64,000 nucleotides of DNA from Basidiobolus meristosporus CBS 931.73 (Eukaryota; Basidiobolomycota; Basidiobolomycetes; Basidiobolales; Basidiobolaceae), in contig MCFE01000114.1 of assembly GCA_002104905.1 (NCBI GenBank), positions 1 to 64,000 on the forward strand, read 5' to 3'. This document shows positions 1 to 11,475 of the stretch, piece by piece. The first letter of the stretch is position 1, and each line of letters starts with the position of its first letter. Under the pieces are notes generated by a model. That model was not told the origin of the DNA. It ran no database searches and was given only the letters and a program-made list of their open reading frames with translations. The translations under genes were made by a program, and so were the position numbers.

Positions 1-869
1 ATTCAAATGACATTCTTATACTTGTTACTTGTGATTAGCTTTTTACGTGCACACACCTGTATCATTATCAGAACTGCGGGCACTAATATTAGATATTTGC
101 TTGCGTACTAAAATATGAACCCTCAGTCTTGAGTGATGCTGCCCTCCACCGAAAAGTTGGATATTAGAGAGAATATATAGGCTACATGGTAGTATCTGGT
201 AGTGTTACCGAATTGATCTCGGTAACACAAATATTCGAGATGGTCAGACTGCTCAGTGACTGTTAGCATTGTGATATCTCCTCTCAAGGTTGCTGCAATC
301 ATTTTTATGCAAGCTTTAGAAACATTATAAAAGTGGTGAGGGTGGGGTTCGAACGCACGCCTCCGAAGAGACTGCGACCGGCCTACTACCCCGTCGAATC
401 CACTGCTGTTGGTTATGAAATGACCAATGCACAAATCTAGGAGATATTGCCTAGTAATGAATTCAACCCGAGAAAAGGGCTACTTTATACGGGACAAACT
501 AGACTGGTTTCAGTTTTGGAACGTGATCATATGAGCACTTGCGCAAGTGGAAAAATATAATCTATATGTAACAAAGGTGAGCCTTCAGCTTGGACCAACA
601 CAAGTAAATACGCAATTTCAAAATAGTGTTAGAACATACACTATGTACATAATCCAAGAATGTGATACGGTTGCTCATAATTGGATGACTTTTCTTTACG
701 ATATCGTAGTCAGTCAGGTGCATGTACCTAAAATACAAAAATGTTAGAAATTAAGCGTATTTCGAGCACACCGGCTTGACAGACTAAACATCCAGGTGGA
801 TTACCAAAGGGGATTTCCAATTTAATATAGAGTCGCCAGTACCTGCATATTGTATGGCTTACAAACTTA
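1..869. other. Left-edge intergenic DNA
   Basis: Apart from the tRNA-like relic at 332-403, I see only short AT-rich open frames without start context or recognisable protein. The stretch 918-928 contains a TATA-like AATATAAAG that would serve the cysteine-rich gene downstream. Confidence 0.4.
332..403 (-). pseudogene. tRNA-like relic (Leu/Ser type 3' half)
   Basis: On the minus strand the 3' half resembles a class II tRNA: a short variable-arm-like hairpin (CTC TTCG GAG), then GTGCG-TTCGAAC-CCCAC, which is a T arm with four of five pairs, and a 3' end CTCACCAC. The 5' end GTGG can pair with CCAC, but only four of seven acceptor pairs form and no anticodon arm fits between the D-like arm and the variable arm. 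I read it as a decayed or rearranged tRNA copy, or a tRNA-derived repeat. It could be chance; a covariance-model search would decide. Confidence 0.3.
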
Positions 870-971
870 GTGATTGGTAGTGGTGGGAACCAAGAAGGTC
901 GGCCGGGACTACACATAAACGAATATAAAGCCCAAAGAGGAGTGTTCATTCAGGAAACACTCAATAACAAA

Positions 972-1747
972 ACGCTTTTCAGAAATATCCTCTTAGCCAG
1001 TGCTTTGGTGGTCTCCATGCTTGCATCCTCTTTTGCCGCTCCTCTTGACCGCAACCAGCCCGGTATTACGGCAACCCCCGAGTATGTGGAGCTATATAAA
1101 GATGTAAAGGCGTGTAGTGAAGAGTTTCCATCTTCACTCAAGACCATTCCCGCTGGTAAGGAATTAAGGTTCGCGGAATGTGTGAAGATGATCCAGGAGT
1201 TTACTCAAAGCCTGGGAACACCGAGCAATAGCGTGGTAAAGCGTGCTCTTGACGCGACTAATGGGGTGGATGTATTTTTCGATGCCCTGGATCGCCTTGA
1301 GAAGACAGCAAAAAGCTGGAAGAACTCAAATCTAGTCTGTGGGGTTACTAAGCAAGAAGGCGGCAAGGATATTTGCGACTGTACCAAAGGTTACTGCTGG
1401 AGAAGAGTAAGTTGGCATGAAATTTCTTGTACAGAAACAGTAACTTGCAAGGAATTTAGTGCCATGGTGGAGTAGGGATTATCTCGTTTGGTATTGGATA
1501 TGCAGCACCCTCGCAAAGTGCACCAGAGTGGTGTTACATCACAATATTCAAAGGTAGTATATAGATATCATTCAGTAAGTTTGCACCCTTACTAAAGTTA
1601 AAGTCTTTTTGCAGTGGCTCCGAATATCAGAAATGTACCAAGGACTCAGACTGTGTTTTTGACAAAACTAGTTGCGCCAAGAACTACAGTGCCATCTTCC
1701 AAGCATCCCTATTCCCAACGTCTGCTTTCTCTTTTTTCAGTGTCTAA
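972..1747 (+). CDS. Cysteine-rich secreted protein, start codon apparently lost
   Basis: I do not recognise the family. A typical secretion signal (LFRNILLASALVVSMLASS then FAAPL) starts directly after an ACG at 972-974 that sits exactly where an ATG is expected, about 45 bp after a TATA-like AATATAAAG. The frame is open upstream only by chance (GTG at 870). The first exon runs to 1406 and ends with the cysteine motif ICDCTKGYCWRR before a GTAAGT donor at 1407. A second exon 1460-1553 reads CHGGVGIISFGIG... PEWCYITIFK. A third exon 1615-1747 reads GSEYQKCTKDSDCVFDKTSC and ends with TAA. Exon 1 to 2 joins in frame, but I found no GT/AG pair that keeps exons 2 and 3 in frame together. The gene may therefore use a non-AUG start plus an unusual junction, or be a young pseudogene. 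The next in-frame ATG (1017) would leave only a stub of signal peptide. Confidence 0.5.
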
Positions 1748-2026
1748 TGCTAGCTCTATACTATAAAGGACTGACTAAGGATGCATAGCACTTGGTTGAT
1801 ATTAAATGCTGATTACTGTCTCGCTTACGAGAATCACTAGCTAGGCATAAGGTTTGGGGTCATTTTTTAAGTAGCAACTGGCGAGGCAACCAGGCTAAAT
1901 CAATCTAGCTTGCATGTTTGGGAAGCAGTGTTATGCACATTGTTAATGAGGTACTCGTTGGATCATTGAGTCAGAGAAAAGCTTCAAATGGTTTATTTCG
2001 ACCACAAAAAAAACAACACTTCAGAA

Positions 2027-3647
2027 TTAGCAAGCACCTAGGTCAGTCCACACATTCTGACTGTTATTTCCGGGGGTATCATTCTGGGTCCACCATTTTG
2101 CCTGCCAGATATGGCCATTGTAGGTTACCTTCTGTGCTCCGTTGTACGCCTGTGATGATTTCCAGGCATCAACTCCACTGCAGACACCAGTTCCTGGGGT
2201 AGGGGTACCAGAGGGAGCAGAAGTGGTAGTGGGTTTAGTAGCCGAAGAACTGGTTGTAGGCTTTGTAGCTGAAGAGGTAGTGGAGCTGCTGGGGGTTGTA
2301 GTGGTCGCTGTCACAGGCGGCTGAGTGGTATTTGGCTGACGAACAACCTGAATGGCATTCAAAAGCTCATCATTAGAGTCATTTGTCATATCCCAAAACA
2401 TGACCCCGCGGTATCCCTGCTGCTTGGAATATTCGGCCTTAACCTTCAACGACTGAGGGTCATCGTAAGATATGTACATCTTATTGCTTGAGCCGAATAG
2501 CCAGGGGGTCTGCGTTACATTATCCCAGTAACGATTCCAGCCGCTGATGGGACTGGATGGTCCATTCTTGAGAATCTCACTGCGAAGGTACTTCCATGCC
2601 CAAAGCCCACCGTAGACGGACCCTTCGTTACAAAAAGCATTTGGCTCGTTGGAATCTGATGGGTCTCCTTTAGGCACGGTGGGTGACTTGGAAACGTATT
2701 GGTTGGATGGGTTCGAGTTCATGTCCACAATAGCGGTCAGTGATCGGCCATAAAATGGCAGGCCCATCACCAGCTTGTTGGCTGGCCATTTGGCATTTAG
2801 CCAGGCCTTCGAAGCTTGGCGGAATGAAAATGGGTCTCCGCCTTTGGTATCATAGTCAAATGGAGCGTTGGGGCCAGTGGTGGCAGACCAGCCACCATTG
2901 ATGTCGTATGCCATAACGTTAATAAAGTCAAAGTAGGGGGCAAATGCCGAGACATCGTTGAGTGGATTGCCTCCAGGTCCATCAAAAGGTTGAACCCTGA
3001 CAGCCGCAGTTATAAGCTTGTGCTCGGTAGGGAATTCCTTGTCAAGCGCGGCACGTAATTCTTTTAGGAGTGTCAGGTAATTCGCGGAATCTGCAGCATC
3101 GTACACATTGCACACGGCTCCTTCTCTGGCTGGGTATTCCCAGTCAATGTCAATTCCATCCAAGTCCCATCCGTCCGGAGTTTGTCCTTCAGGCTTCGTG
3201 TTTTTGCGAACAAAAACGAGGGCATTATTGATGAATTTCTGGCGAAGAAGTGGATCGCGAGCTACGAGCGAGAACGTCTGACTTCCTGTCCAACCGCCTA
3301 TTGAAATTTGCACCTTGACGCCTTTGGGGGTAGCTAGTTGCTTTAATTGACGAATGGCGGTACCGTCATAATCCGCGTCGATAAAGATATTCGTAGGGTC
3401 GTCTTTCTTCGTCAAGACACCGAAGCCTTTGAAAAATAGTGAGTGGTAGAAAATGGCTGCTACCCTACAGCCGAATAGACTTACCGTAATTGATGTGAGT
3501 GACCTTGTCATAGCTGAGCTGACTGGGCTGAACATTCCCCCAAGGAACATAGTATCCAACAATCACCTTATCATCCGCGGCTAGCGCCGATGGGGAAAGA
3601 ATGATGGTAACGGAGAGAGCGGAAAGAAGAAACCCAGTGAACTTCAT
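2027..3647 (-). CDS. Secreted GH18 chitinase with C-terminal chitin-binding module
   Basis: Endo-acting chitinase of glycoside hydrolase family 18, predicted secreted, 520 aa. Exon 1 is 3485-3647 and exon 2 is 2027-3426; the 58-bp intron (3427-3484) has a GTAAGT donor and CAAAG acceptor and splits Gly55. Residues 1-23 are a signal peptide. The GH18 barrel follows, with the substrate-strand motif SIGGW (96-100) and the catalytic motif DGIDIDWE (144-151), where Glu151 is the proton donor. After the barrel comes a Thr/Ser/Pro linker and a tail with ACSGVDAWKSS...YNGHIWQAKWWTQ...W, matching a CBM5/12-type (chitin-binding type 3) module. A TATA-like GTATAAG lies about 35 bp upstream of the ATG on the minus strand. 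All catalytic residues are present, so the gene looks functional. Likely roles are wall remodelling or use of external chitin; the binding module favours insoluble substrate. Confidence 0.93.
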
Positions 3648-5945
3648 GATGTTGTTGCTATTTTCGAAAGCTCAGATGGATTCTTATACTTTCTGTTGAA
3701 GTGAAGATACAGGACAGAGCGAGAGGTGGAGGTACAGAAAAGCTGGCAAGCAGCAAGAATACCAGATGTTAATTATTCCAAATAAAGGAGATCGCTGATG
3801 ATCCCGTTGCACACCCACTCATGAAACAGTCTCTTTTACAATATTTAGTCTAGCACAAACAAGACGACTCACCTTCATCTACATAACTAAATTCCCTCAC
3901 TCGCAATACATATGTATATACCTACCTTGAACCGCTATGCGATACTAACCTCTATTCCCATTTTGCCCTGTCCTTGAAGAACTACAAACAAGGAGTACTA
4001 CATCAACAGGTAGGCTTTACTTGGAGTGTCAAGCTGATACCGGGCCAGAATGAGCCAGCCTATATATAGCTAAATTTGGCATTCACGCCAGTTTATTTGT
4101 AGGACAAGGGAAGCAGTTTGGACGTAAGTGCGGTTTAATATTGTATCTTTCCGATGCCCAAAGTAGAAACCTGTCTTGTCAATGAATAAGTGTGCACCCC
4201 ACTTTCTTCCGGTAGTCCCAAACCGCTCCATCAAATTTGAGTAACAATGACGAAGTGATTGGCGTACGTATGATACTGGGACAATTCCCGATAGGACCCA
4301 GGTCAAGAAGGTGAAGGTGACAAAATAGGGCGCGAGAATTATGGCCTCGTACGTATGTAGATGGGTGCGGGCGCAGATGAAGAGAAGCAGACATTATGCT
4401 AGATAAGATACACTTGGATTTACTGTAGGCATTGAACGGATTTCTCACTACACAGCGGATGTAGTGAGATAAAAAACGATTGGTGTGAATTTTAGCCTAG
4501 ATGCTAAATTAATGTGAAACTACACAATTGAATGATTGAGTATGGCAATGATCGCTACAGTATGACCCTCCTTCGCCTTATGCATACAACCTGTACCATG
4601 CCTGTTGATATCACTGTTGAATCTAATTAGCAAGTGTTCTGAGCAACCGCGTTGGGCGTCGAAATATCGCTTTCACAACAGAAATATCCAAGATATGATT
4701 GCTCTGTAACCCAACACTAAATCGAAATCACTAAGCTTCAAAATGAATACTATGGAGGATGTGTTGAGCAATAGCTATAAACAACAAACGGGTCGATAAA
4801 TCAGAAACATCTATAAATACGTTGTTCAATTGCGAACAGCATCTCTCTCCTCTGTCGCTGCTTCATTGACTAAAGCAAATTCGTGGCCTCTATTGGTTTT
4901 GACGATGTCAACCATTCTGTTCATAGGTACCCAGTCAATGAATATCCAGCCAGAATTGGAAAAGAGCATAGTAAGTGGCAGGGTTTGTATATTGGTTTAT
5001 TGTATGATATTCCACAACTCTAACCGTCGAGGAAACTATTGAATCTTAAACCACAGAGACAATGAATAAATTACTAACCTACATTGCTGGATCAGAAATA
5101 ACAATACTGTTGTGCATGGCAAAGATGGAATGTGATGGAGATTTAACTAGATTTTGGGCTAAATGGAAATACTGGTGAACATCAATGTCACAAGTATAAA
5201 TATCCAAAATAGCAATTGTTCGGGCTGTACCATTTACTACAACTAACTGCCAAGGAAAATCGGTCAATGATTGAGCTGGTGTCACAAATAGCACGTTGTA
5301 GACCACTGATCAGAGAGGAATTCAGCCTATTCTAAATTGGGTTAGGTTTGCGTGTTGAAGCTTTTGAAACCTGCTTCCTTTGGGTGGATTTTACAGTCAA
5401 CCAGGACTGTCACCAACGTGGGAATCTTGATTTGATTAAATACTGCTACTAGAAAGCGTGGAGCCTTTGGTGTTATTACAAAGTCGCAAAGCATATTGCA
5501 TAGTCATTGTGTTTTTGAAGCCTTCCATGTATAATGGCTTTCCTTCACTCTCCCCTTATGTTATTAGTGCATTTGTATCTAACTATTAATCAAGCCAAGC
5601 TTGTTTTGACCTAAGGACTACCTTCGTAATTCCAGTTACTTGAATACATCTTGCTAACATATTCAGCCCGCTCAACTACTGTAACATGACTGTTGCTGCA
5701 GACGTCTTGGCTCCCAGGCTCGAAGACAGTGATGGAAGGAACTTTGGGTTTGCTTTAAACTATCCATCTATGTGTGTTTCCGGCAGAGGAAGCCCTGATT
5801 AGTGAATTTCCCGACCACACTATGTGATAGTCTGTCAGCTGACCGTAGCAAGCATCGGCCCAAACAGTAAGCTGCCCAAACGTGGTATGACCCGCAGTGT
5901 TGTTCTAACTACTGCTATTATCCATCTATTAAATTACCTTTACTA
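3648..5945. other. Long AT-rich intergenic region
   Basis: The chitinase promoter occupies the first 100 bp. Beyond that I see only short frames on both strands, most of them opening with non-ATG codons, and none resembles a known protein. Nothing else can be supported here. Confidence 0.4.
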
Positions 5946-7702
5946 ATGTATCTTATATATCCTGAATCACAAAAAGTAGTCATGGCGCGTAACCCTAACC
6001 CTGATATTGATCTTGCCCATCAATATTCACTCAAATATCTCAAAAATTGGAATTTGAAGCTGAAACTTTGGATATGCCTCCAAAACCTCAACAGGAGCCT
6101 ACTACATCTGAAAAGAAGGCTCTCAATTGCTTTGGTGAGTCTGCCAAGATACACTTGCCAACTGTGGAAACAAAGGAACTATCAAGAGATAATGAAGAAC
6201 TGGCACACTCTGAAAGCTTACTTTTCTGTTCAAATGCACTTGGAGTACTGAGATTACTCCAATGGAAGATATGCTGGACTAGCACAGGACTCCTTTTCCT
6301 CCAGCACTCTCTTCTTCCTAGTTTCTCATTAGGCTTGCCCCCCCTATCTGCTTCATCAACATGAAATGTTTCTATTACTGCTTGGATATTCCTTCTCCTC
6401 CACCTTCAATATCTGCCAGTCCACTCTCTTTGCCACTAAAAAGTACTTCTTCACCAGACTGTATTTCTGCTACTGCTCTCCCAGTTACCAGCACTTCTAC
6501 TGATGCATTGCACTAAAGATTCCTTGCAATTGTGAAGAGAATCTCTGATTCAGAAGCTGTTGTTACTATTTTGACTACTGAAAATAAGAGACTCAATGAC
6601 CAATGCCAAAAGCTTATGAATGAAGCCATCACTGTCTTGAAAACTGCCCAAAATACCATGCTAAAAGCTTCTTCACAGCACTAATATCTTTCCATTGCTG
6701 CCCTGCCTTAGCCTGCTGTTTCTATTCATGAGCATAATCATATGCCACAGAAAAGTTACTTTGGTTTGCTGCAAAACAACTGGATAGCAAATTCTGCTCT
6801 TCCTAAAGAATCTGCTTCTGCTGACATGTTCCAGATCATTGCACCTCCTGCCCCAGCTTCTGTCTTGTCACCTGCACCAGCTGCCTGTACTGCTAGAAAT
6901 ACTGCCACTTTAACCCTGACCTATGCAGGTATGGGTCTATTAAGGATCATAAACACATCCAGCTCCAATACTAATCTGCAAGATTCCTCAGGCAAAGCTT
7001 CAACTAATATCCCAAACCCCTCTCAGACTACTGCTGCAGTCCCAATACAATCAGGAAGTGCATAGTAGCCCCCAGTTGACCTACTACTTGCTTCTACCTG
7101 GACTGTCAAGTCCCCAAAGCCAGTGCCCTGGACCACCATATCCAATATCAGGAAAGCACCTAAGGCCTGTATTATTAAGCTCTCTAGAATAGCCAGCCTG
7201 GACTGGTGAAAGGGGAAGATTTTAGAAGTTATCTTGAACCAAAACATTGCTGATCATGCTGCTGCCTTTGTGCAAAAAGAACCTTGACTGGCTGAAGTCT
7301 GATTTCAAGATAGTCACCACTTAATCTGAAAACTCTGACTCACTGCTATTTGACAAGCCCCTAGTTTATGTTGTCATCATGTCTTTGCTTACTGCAATTA
7401 AGTGACAAGCTCCCAGCTATGATGCGACCTACTTGCTCAAGGATCAAGCAATACCAAGTCTGTCTGACTGTCTGAAAATTGTTACTTGACAATATCCACT
7501 TCCAGCCATCAAGAGTAGCACTTGAGAGACTTCTTTAAAGGTTGTACTACTTTGTCTGATTAATTTCAAGCTACCTTCTACACTGTTAACAAGCTTTTGT
7601 TGCTTCTCTACTACTAGAAAAATAATACCTCTGCTATCTGCTTCATCTCCTCTGTCATAAATAATCCTTAGCACTGTGTCCAGTGCTCTGCTGTGTTACT
7701 CC
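5946..7702 (+). mobile_element. Decayed retroelement-like coding tract
   Basis: This stretch has long, broken plus-strand frames rich in Ser, Thr, Ala and Pro. They include a coiled-coil-like segment around 6530-6680 (ISDSEAVV...TENKRLNDQCQKLMNEA), a Pro/Ala linker around 6835-6880 and a frame 6742-7065. They are interrupted by many in-frame stops. CpG is very rare, as in the retroelement debris at 58-64 kb and unlike the genes. The layout suggests a gag-like ORF of a retrotransposon (LTR or LINE type), but no diagnostic motif survives, so the class is unknown. Confidence 0.45.
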
Positions 7703-8050
7703 TGTTGCAATATTCTGAGGAGTATTGGAAGTGATGTGGAGAACTAGAGGAATTACATGTTATTTGCTTAAAATTTATTGATCAAATGTATGGTATTTAC
7801 ACTTTTGATAAAGTAGAGCAAACAAACGTGTAAAGTTTGTTAAGGAAAGTCCCAAGAATATGTTTGCAAAGCTTGGGGGCTTTTGGACAACTTTGAGAAA
7901 GATTATAATCTGGGTACCTGACAACTTTGTGAAAATATTCTAAGTAAATTGCAACAAGAAATTTGGTCAGGACAGAATGCTAGTCAAAGAATAAGATCTA
8001 TGTGACTAAGTTAGCATGAATATTTAGGTGATAACTTAATAATTACAACA
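7703..8050 (-). mobile_element. Solo LTR of a Ty1/copia family, with target-site duplication
   Basis: The 348-bp LTR starts with TGTTGCAA and ends with TTACAACA, near-perfect inverted ends. It is flanked on both sides by the same 5 bp, ACTCC (7698-7702 and 8051-8055), the expected target-site duplication for a complete LTR unit. It is the same family and same length as the copies at 59314-59661 and 60260-60608, and related to the inverted copy at 58469-58799. Orientation is assigned from the 59.6 kb copy, which lies downstream of copia RNase H on the minus strand. It is inserted in the older decayed element around it. Confidence 0.8.
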
Positions 8051-9069
8051 ACTCCAAGTCTCCCCCCAGGAAGAAAATGATGTGTGCTGGAGGGTTCAGT
8101 GACACTAAAAATCTATATTGAAACCAATCATATTGCTTGGAGAACTCAACACTCCCCATTCTGCAACAAGTCAAATATAACCGTAAGAATGAAGCCAAAG
8201 TCTACATCTCCATTGAACCCCTCAAGGAGATCCATCTACAGTTGTAGGGTGCTCAAGCTGTGGACAGATGTTAAGTAGATCTAAACTGCTGCTGCTGCTG
8301 CTCTCTACTTTGCAAGTGAAGTCAAGCCCTATTCTGAGGCCAAGTTGGGATCTTTCAGAGCTATTAATCACCCATTATAGTCCCTCACTATGCATTCTGT
8401 TATGGAGAAGAAGCTGTCAAGACTCATTGTTCTCTCCAACAATGCAACCAAAAGTCCAAAGATGGGCTTTGGGCACCATCATATTCTTCTTGATGTAAGC
8501 ATTATTAGCTGTGACAACCTGCTTCTAAGAGACCGGGATAGGTGAAAAGTTGATGGCTGTAAAGAACTCAATGGAAGTATGGTATGTAGCACTATCACAG
8601 TGAGCTCCAGATATGATTTGCTATTCATTGAAGCATTTATTTGAATGCTTACCTGCTTGTCTGATTGGTATATTTTGATGCGCATTTGAACATGCATATA
8701 TGATGGTTGCGGCAGGACTAACATTGTCATTTCTTTAAACTTGGCTAGAAACATATCCAACAAATTGCTCGTACTTTTGACGGTTTACTATTTGATAAGT
8801 AGCAATCGGAAATTTACCATTTTTGGAAAACTTGGTGGTACGGATTTGTACTGATGTTGTGAGAGGTGTTTGGGGGTCTTTTGGATAACTATTTATAAGC
8901 TCACGCCATTTCTAGGATAATGACCAAGCGTGATATATGAGTAGCTGGAGGTAGCAACCACAGGCAAATTTTTGAAAGTCTCAAACAGGGTTGAAGATGT
9001 CATATGAAGTAACCAAGAATGTGAGTCACTGTTGGCACTATGGTAATGTTAAGTAACTAAAGAGTTGAA
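8051..9069. other. Element debris and intergenic DNA
   Basis: From 8051 to about 8770 the DNA continues the CpG-poor composition of the element before the solo LTR and probably belongs to it. A minus-strand frame 8479-8763 has no recognisable motif. From about 8770 to 9069 I see nothing. Confidence 0.35.
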
Positions 9070-9396
9070 ATGGTAGCTCGCATAATATCATTTAAATTGA
9101 TGATAACAATTAAATATACTTTTGATGATTTTAATCAACTTTCCTTAGAATATTCGAGACTGATTGCATTGCCTACGCCTTGTACGTCGAAATTAGAAAA
9201 TTTTATAGACTCTGTATCAGCAACCCTATTTAATTCTAACCTAAATGCTGTGGATCTGGTTCACGTTTTGATAAAGGCAAACACGTGTGACTTCCAGCCG
9301 TACAAAATTAACGTAATCCATGACGTTCCAGCAAATCACCTTACTAAACAGAGCATGTTCCTGTTTCACATATCCCGATGTGAGAATGTGGATTAA
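9070..9396 (+). CDS. Hypothetical ORF, 108 aa
   Basis: An ATG-started frame (ATG at 9070) reads LSLEYSRLIALPTPCTSKLE then further helical-looking sequence ending HISRCENVD. I do not recognise it. It contains normal CpG content, unlike the debris to its left, and lies 130 bp before the lipocalin gene on the same strand. No signal peptide or clear promoter is visible. It could be an exon of an unresolved gene, a relic, or a chance frame. Confidence 0.25.
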   Translation: MVARIISFKLMITIKYTFDDFNQLSLEYSRLIALPTPCTSKLENFIDSVSATLFNSNLNAVDLVHVLIKANTCDFQPYKINVIHDVPANHLTKQSMFLFHISRCENVD

Positions 9397-9527
9397 ATTG
9401 TCATGATTGACGTACACAGGAGCAATCATCCGTCCTCCTGAATCGAGCAATTCTTCAATGCTCCCGATGGTAAGAAAATGCGCTAGAAGTACTTAAGGAG
9501 CCGTTAGACCCCACCATTAGAGCAAAC

Positions 9528-10136
9528 ATGAAATCCTTCATCCATACCCTAACCACCATTGTCGCCGCGATCGGAGTTACCGGGGCGCTGTCAGTGTGTC
9601 CATCGCCACCGCCATCATATAACCTTGATGTCACTAAATACCAAGGAAAATGGTACGAAATCGGAACAACGTGGACAGTCTACAACACGTTCGAGAAAGA
9701 TTGCAAATGCGTTACTGCCAACTACACGCTACAGGAAAATGGAACCGTTCAGGTCAACAACACATGCGTGAACACCAACACCAACATCCCCAAGTCCATT
9801 ATTGGCACGGCCCAGCAGACAGACCCACAAAACAATCCGGGTTACCTCAACGTCACTTTTCCTTCTAGCGAGCAGAGCTGGCTTAGCAGGTTGATGGACC
9901 GTCTGGATTTGGGGCCCAACTATATGGTGATAAACATCTGGGGTGACTATGAGATCGCCTTTGTAGGCTCCACTTGCAAATCAGCATTCTGGATTCTCGC
10001 TCGTCAACCCGTGTTGGATGAATCCAAGTACCAAGAGGTAGTAGAATACGCAAGTGGATTGGGTTACAACTTCAAACTATTCGATTTTAAGAAAACTATT
10101 CAAGGGGGTGATAACTGCCAAGACCAATCATCTTAA
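9528..10136 (+). CDS. Secreted lipocalin (Blc/apolipoprotein-D-like)
   Basis: Lipocalins are small beta-barrels that carry hydrophobic ligands; the Blc/ApoD branch binds fatty acids and lysophospholipids. The 202-aa protein has a signal peptide (residues 1-21), then the lipocalin signature near the N terminus, YQGKWYEIGTTW (about residues 38-50). The second conserved region, GPNYMVINIWGDYEIAFVGS, and the third, FWILARQPVLDESKYQEVVE, follow in the right order and spacing. Cysteines at CKC (about 64-66), the NTC and the STCK positions suggest disulphides. There are several N-glycosylation sites. The gene has no intron, while most neighbours have one or more. An old bacterial origin is possible but unproven. 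Confidence 0.9.
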   Translation: MKSFIHTLTTIVAAIGVTGALSVCPSPPPSYNLDVTKYQGKWYEIGTTWTVYNTFEKDCKCVTANYTLQENGTVQVNNTCVNTNTNIPKSIIGTAQQTDPQNNPGYLNVTFPSSEQSWLSRLMDRLDLGPNYMVINIWGDYEIAFVGSTCKSAFWILARQPVLDESKYQEVVEYASGLGYNFKLFDFKKTIQGGDNCQDQSS

Positions 10137-11475
10137 ACACAAATGAATTGTATATTTAATGAATCCCAATAAACACCATAGCTAAACAAATGGACATTAA
10201 CTCCCATTGCCTAATGCTCAGATTTATTATGACTGCACCGTTGAATGATCATGGAAACCTCGAGATATTGGAAAACTGCCTAGGGTGGGTAGGATAACTC
10301 CCGGGGTGAATTGGTTCTAGCATTCTTGCTACCACGAAAGCAATCCGTCCAAGTACAAAGATTGAGTGAGCCTATTTCAAGTAAATCGCAATGTCTGGCT
10401 CAGCAGCCCGAGTACCAACTCAGAGGAATTTTGGCTTGACATCCTTTTCCTAACTCACCCTAAATTAAAAAAATTGATTTCATAGACCAGGAATCTTAGT
10501 GCAACAAGTAGTATTCAATGAATAAGTAGCAGTCATCTTTATATGGGCCCAGCCATGGGAATGAAGTATTGGGCTGAAACCTGGTTAGATATTCAAGACT
10601 CCTATCCCCTGTACATTCAAAACTTACTACTTTGCAATAAATATTATCAATGTAGTAGATCTCAACTCTCTTTGTATTCAACAGCTCCTGTGGGGTTTTT
10701 CCTTGAGTCAATACTAAAACAAGCAATATCTCAAAGATTAACAATGCAGGTAATGCATACTTTAAAGGATTATTCACTACTGCATTCAGGTCAAGATTGA
10801 GATTTTAATAATAGGAGGATAGAGCGGGTGACAATTCACCCATTTGTGAAGTTGGGATAAGACTAAGATTATTGTTGTTAATGCTTACTCTAACCTGGAC
10901 TAGGGGCAAAACAGAATGTCCGGAGTGCTTAGGGTAAGGGCTAAACATTGTAGGGTTGAATAGTGACCAATGCGCAATGATTTTTCTTTTTTGGAAATAT
11001 TAGTCTCAGATCATACATACATCTTTAGTTAGGCTTCAATCGGCCAAATTTCATATGGTACTAATTATAAACAATTATTTCAACCTATTCTAACCTTTGC
11101 TACAACACCTAAACCCAGATCCTTATCACGGTTTAGTTGAGATAGCAAAATTTGCCCATAAACTTGCAAAAACTTCAGATACTTGCCACACAAGAACCCA
11201 AGATCTACCAAACAACGAATCAACCAGATGGAAGAGCAAAGAAAGTACTGTAAATATCATTTGGTTTTTCACAAAACGATCAAGTCCAAGTCAGAGCTTT
11301 CCTCTCGATTACATGTTTAGTTTATGAAGTACAACGATAAATATAAATGCTCTAGTGACTACTTCTATCATACGGTCCTCTTCAAGACCCAAGTTCACTT
11401 TTGGCCCTAATGCTTAACAGATGTTCTATCGGATCCAGAATACTTATCACCTTCTAGTTTGTTGTATGCGTCGCC
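10137..11475. other. Intergenic region between lipocalin and FGE-like gene
   Basis: AT-rich DNA. Frames at 10496-10777 (minus, opens at GTG) and 10543-10800 (plus) overlap each other and have no motif. I see no supported feature. Confidence 0.4.

Noticed and set aside
5984-6004. Telomere-like TAACCCTAACCC
   Set aside because: Only two units, internal, no extension; chance match.
8285-8300. CTG microsatellite-like run
   Set aside because: Five units only, within element debris; not notable.
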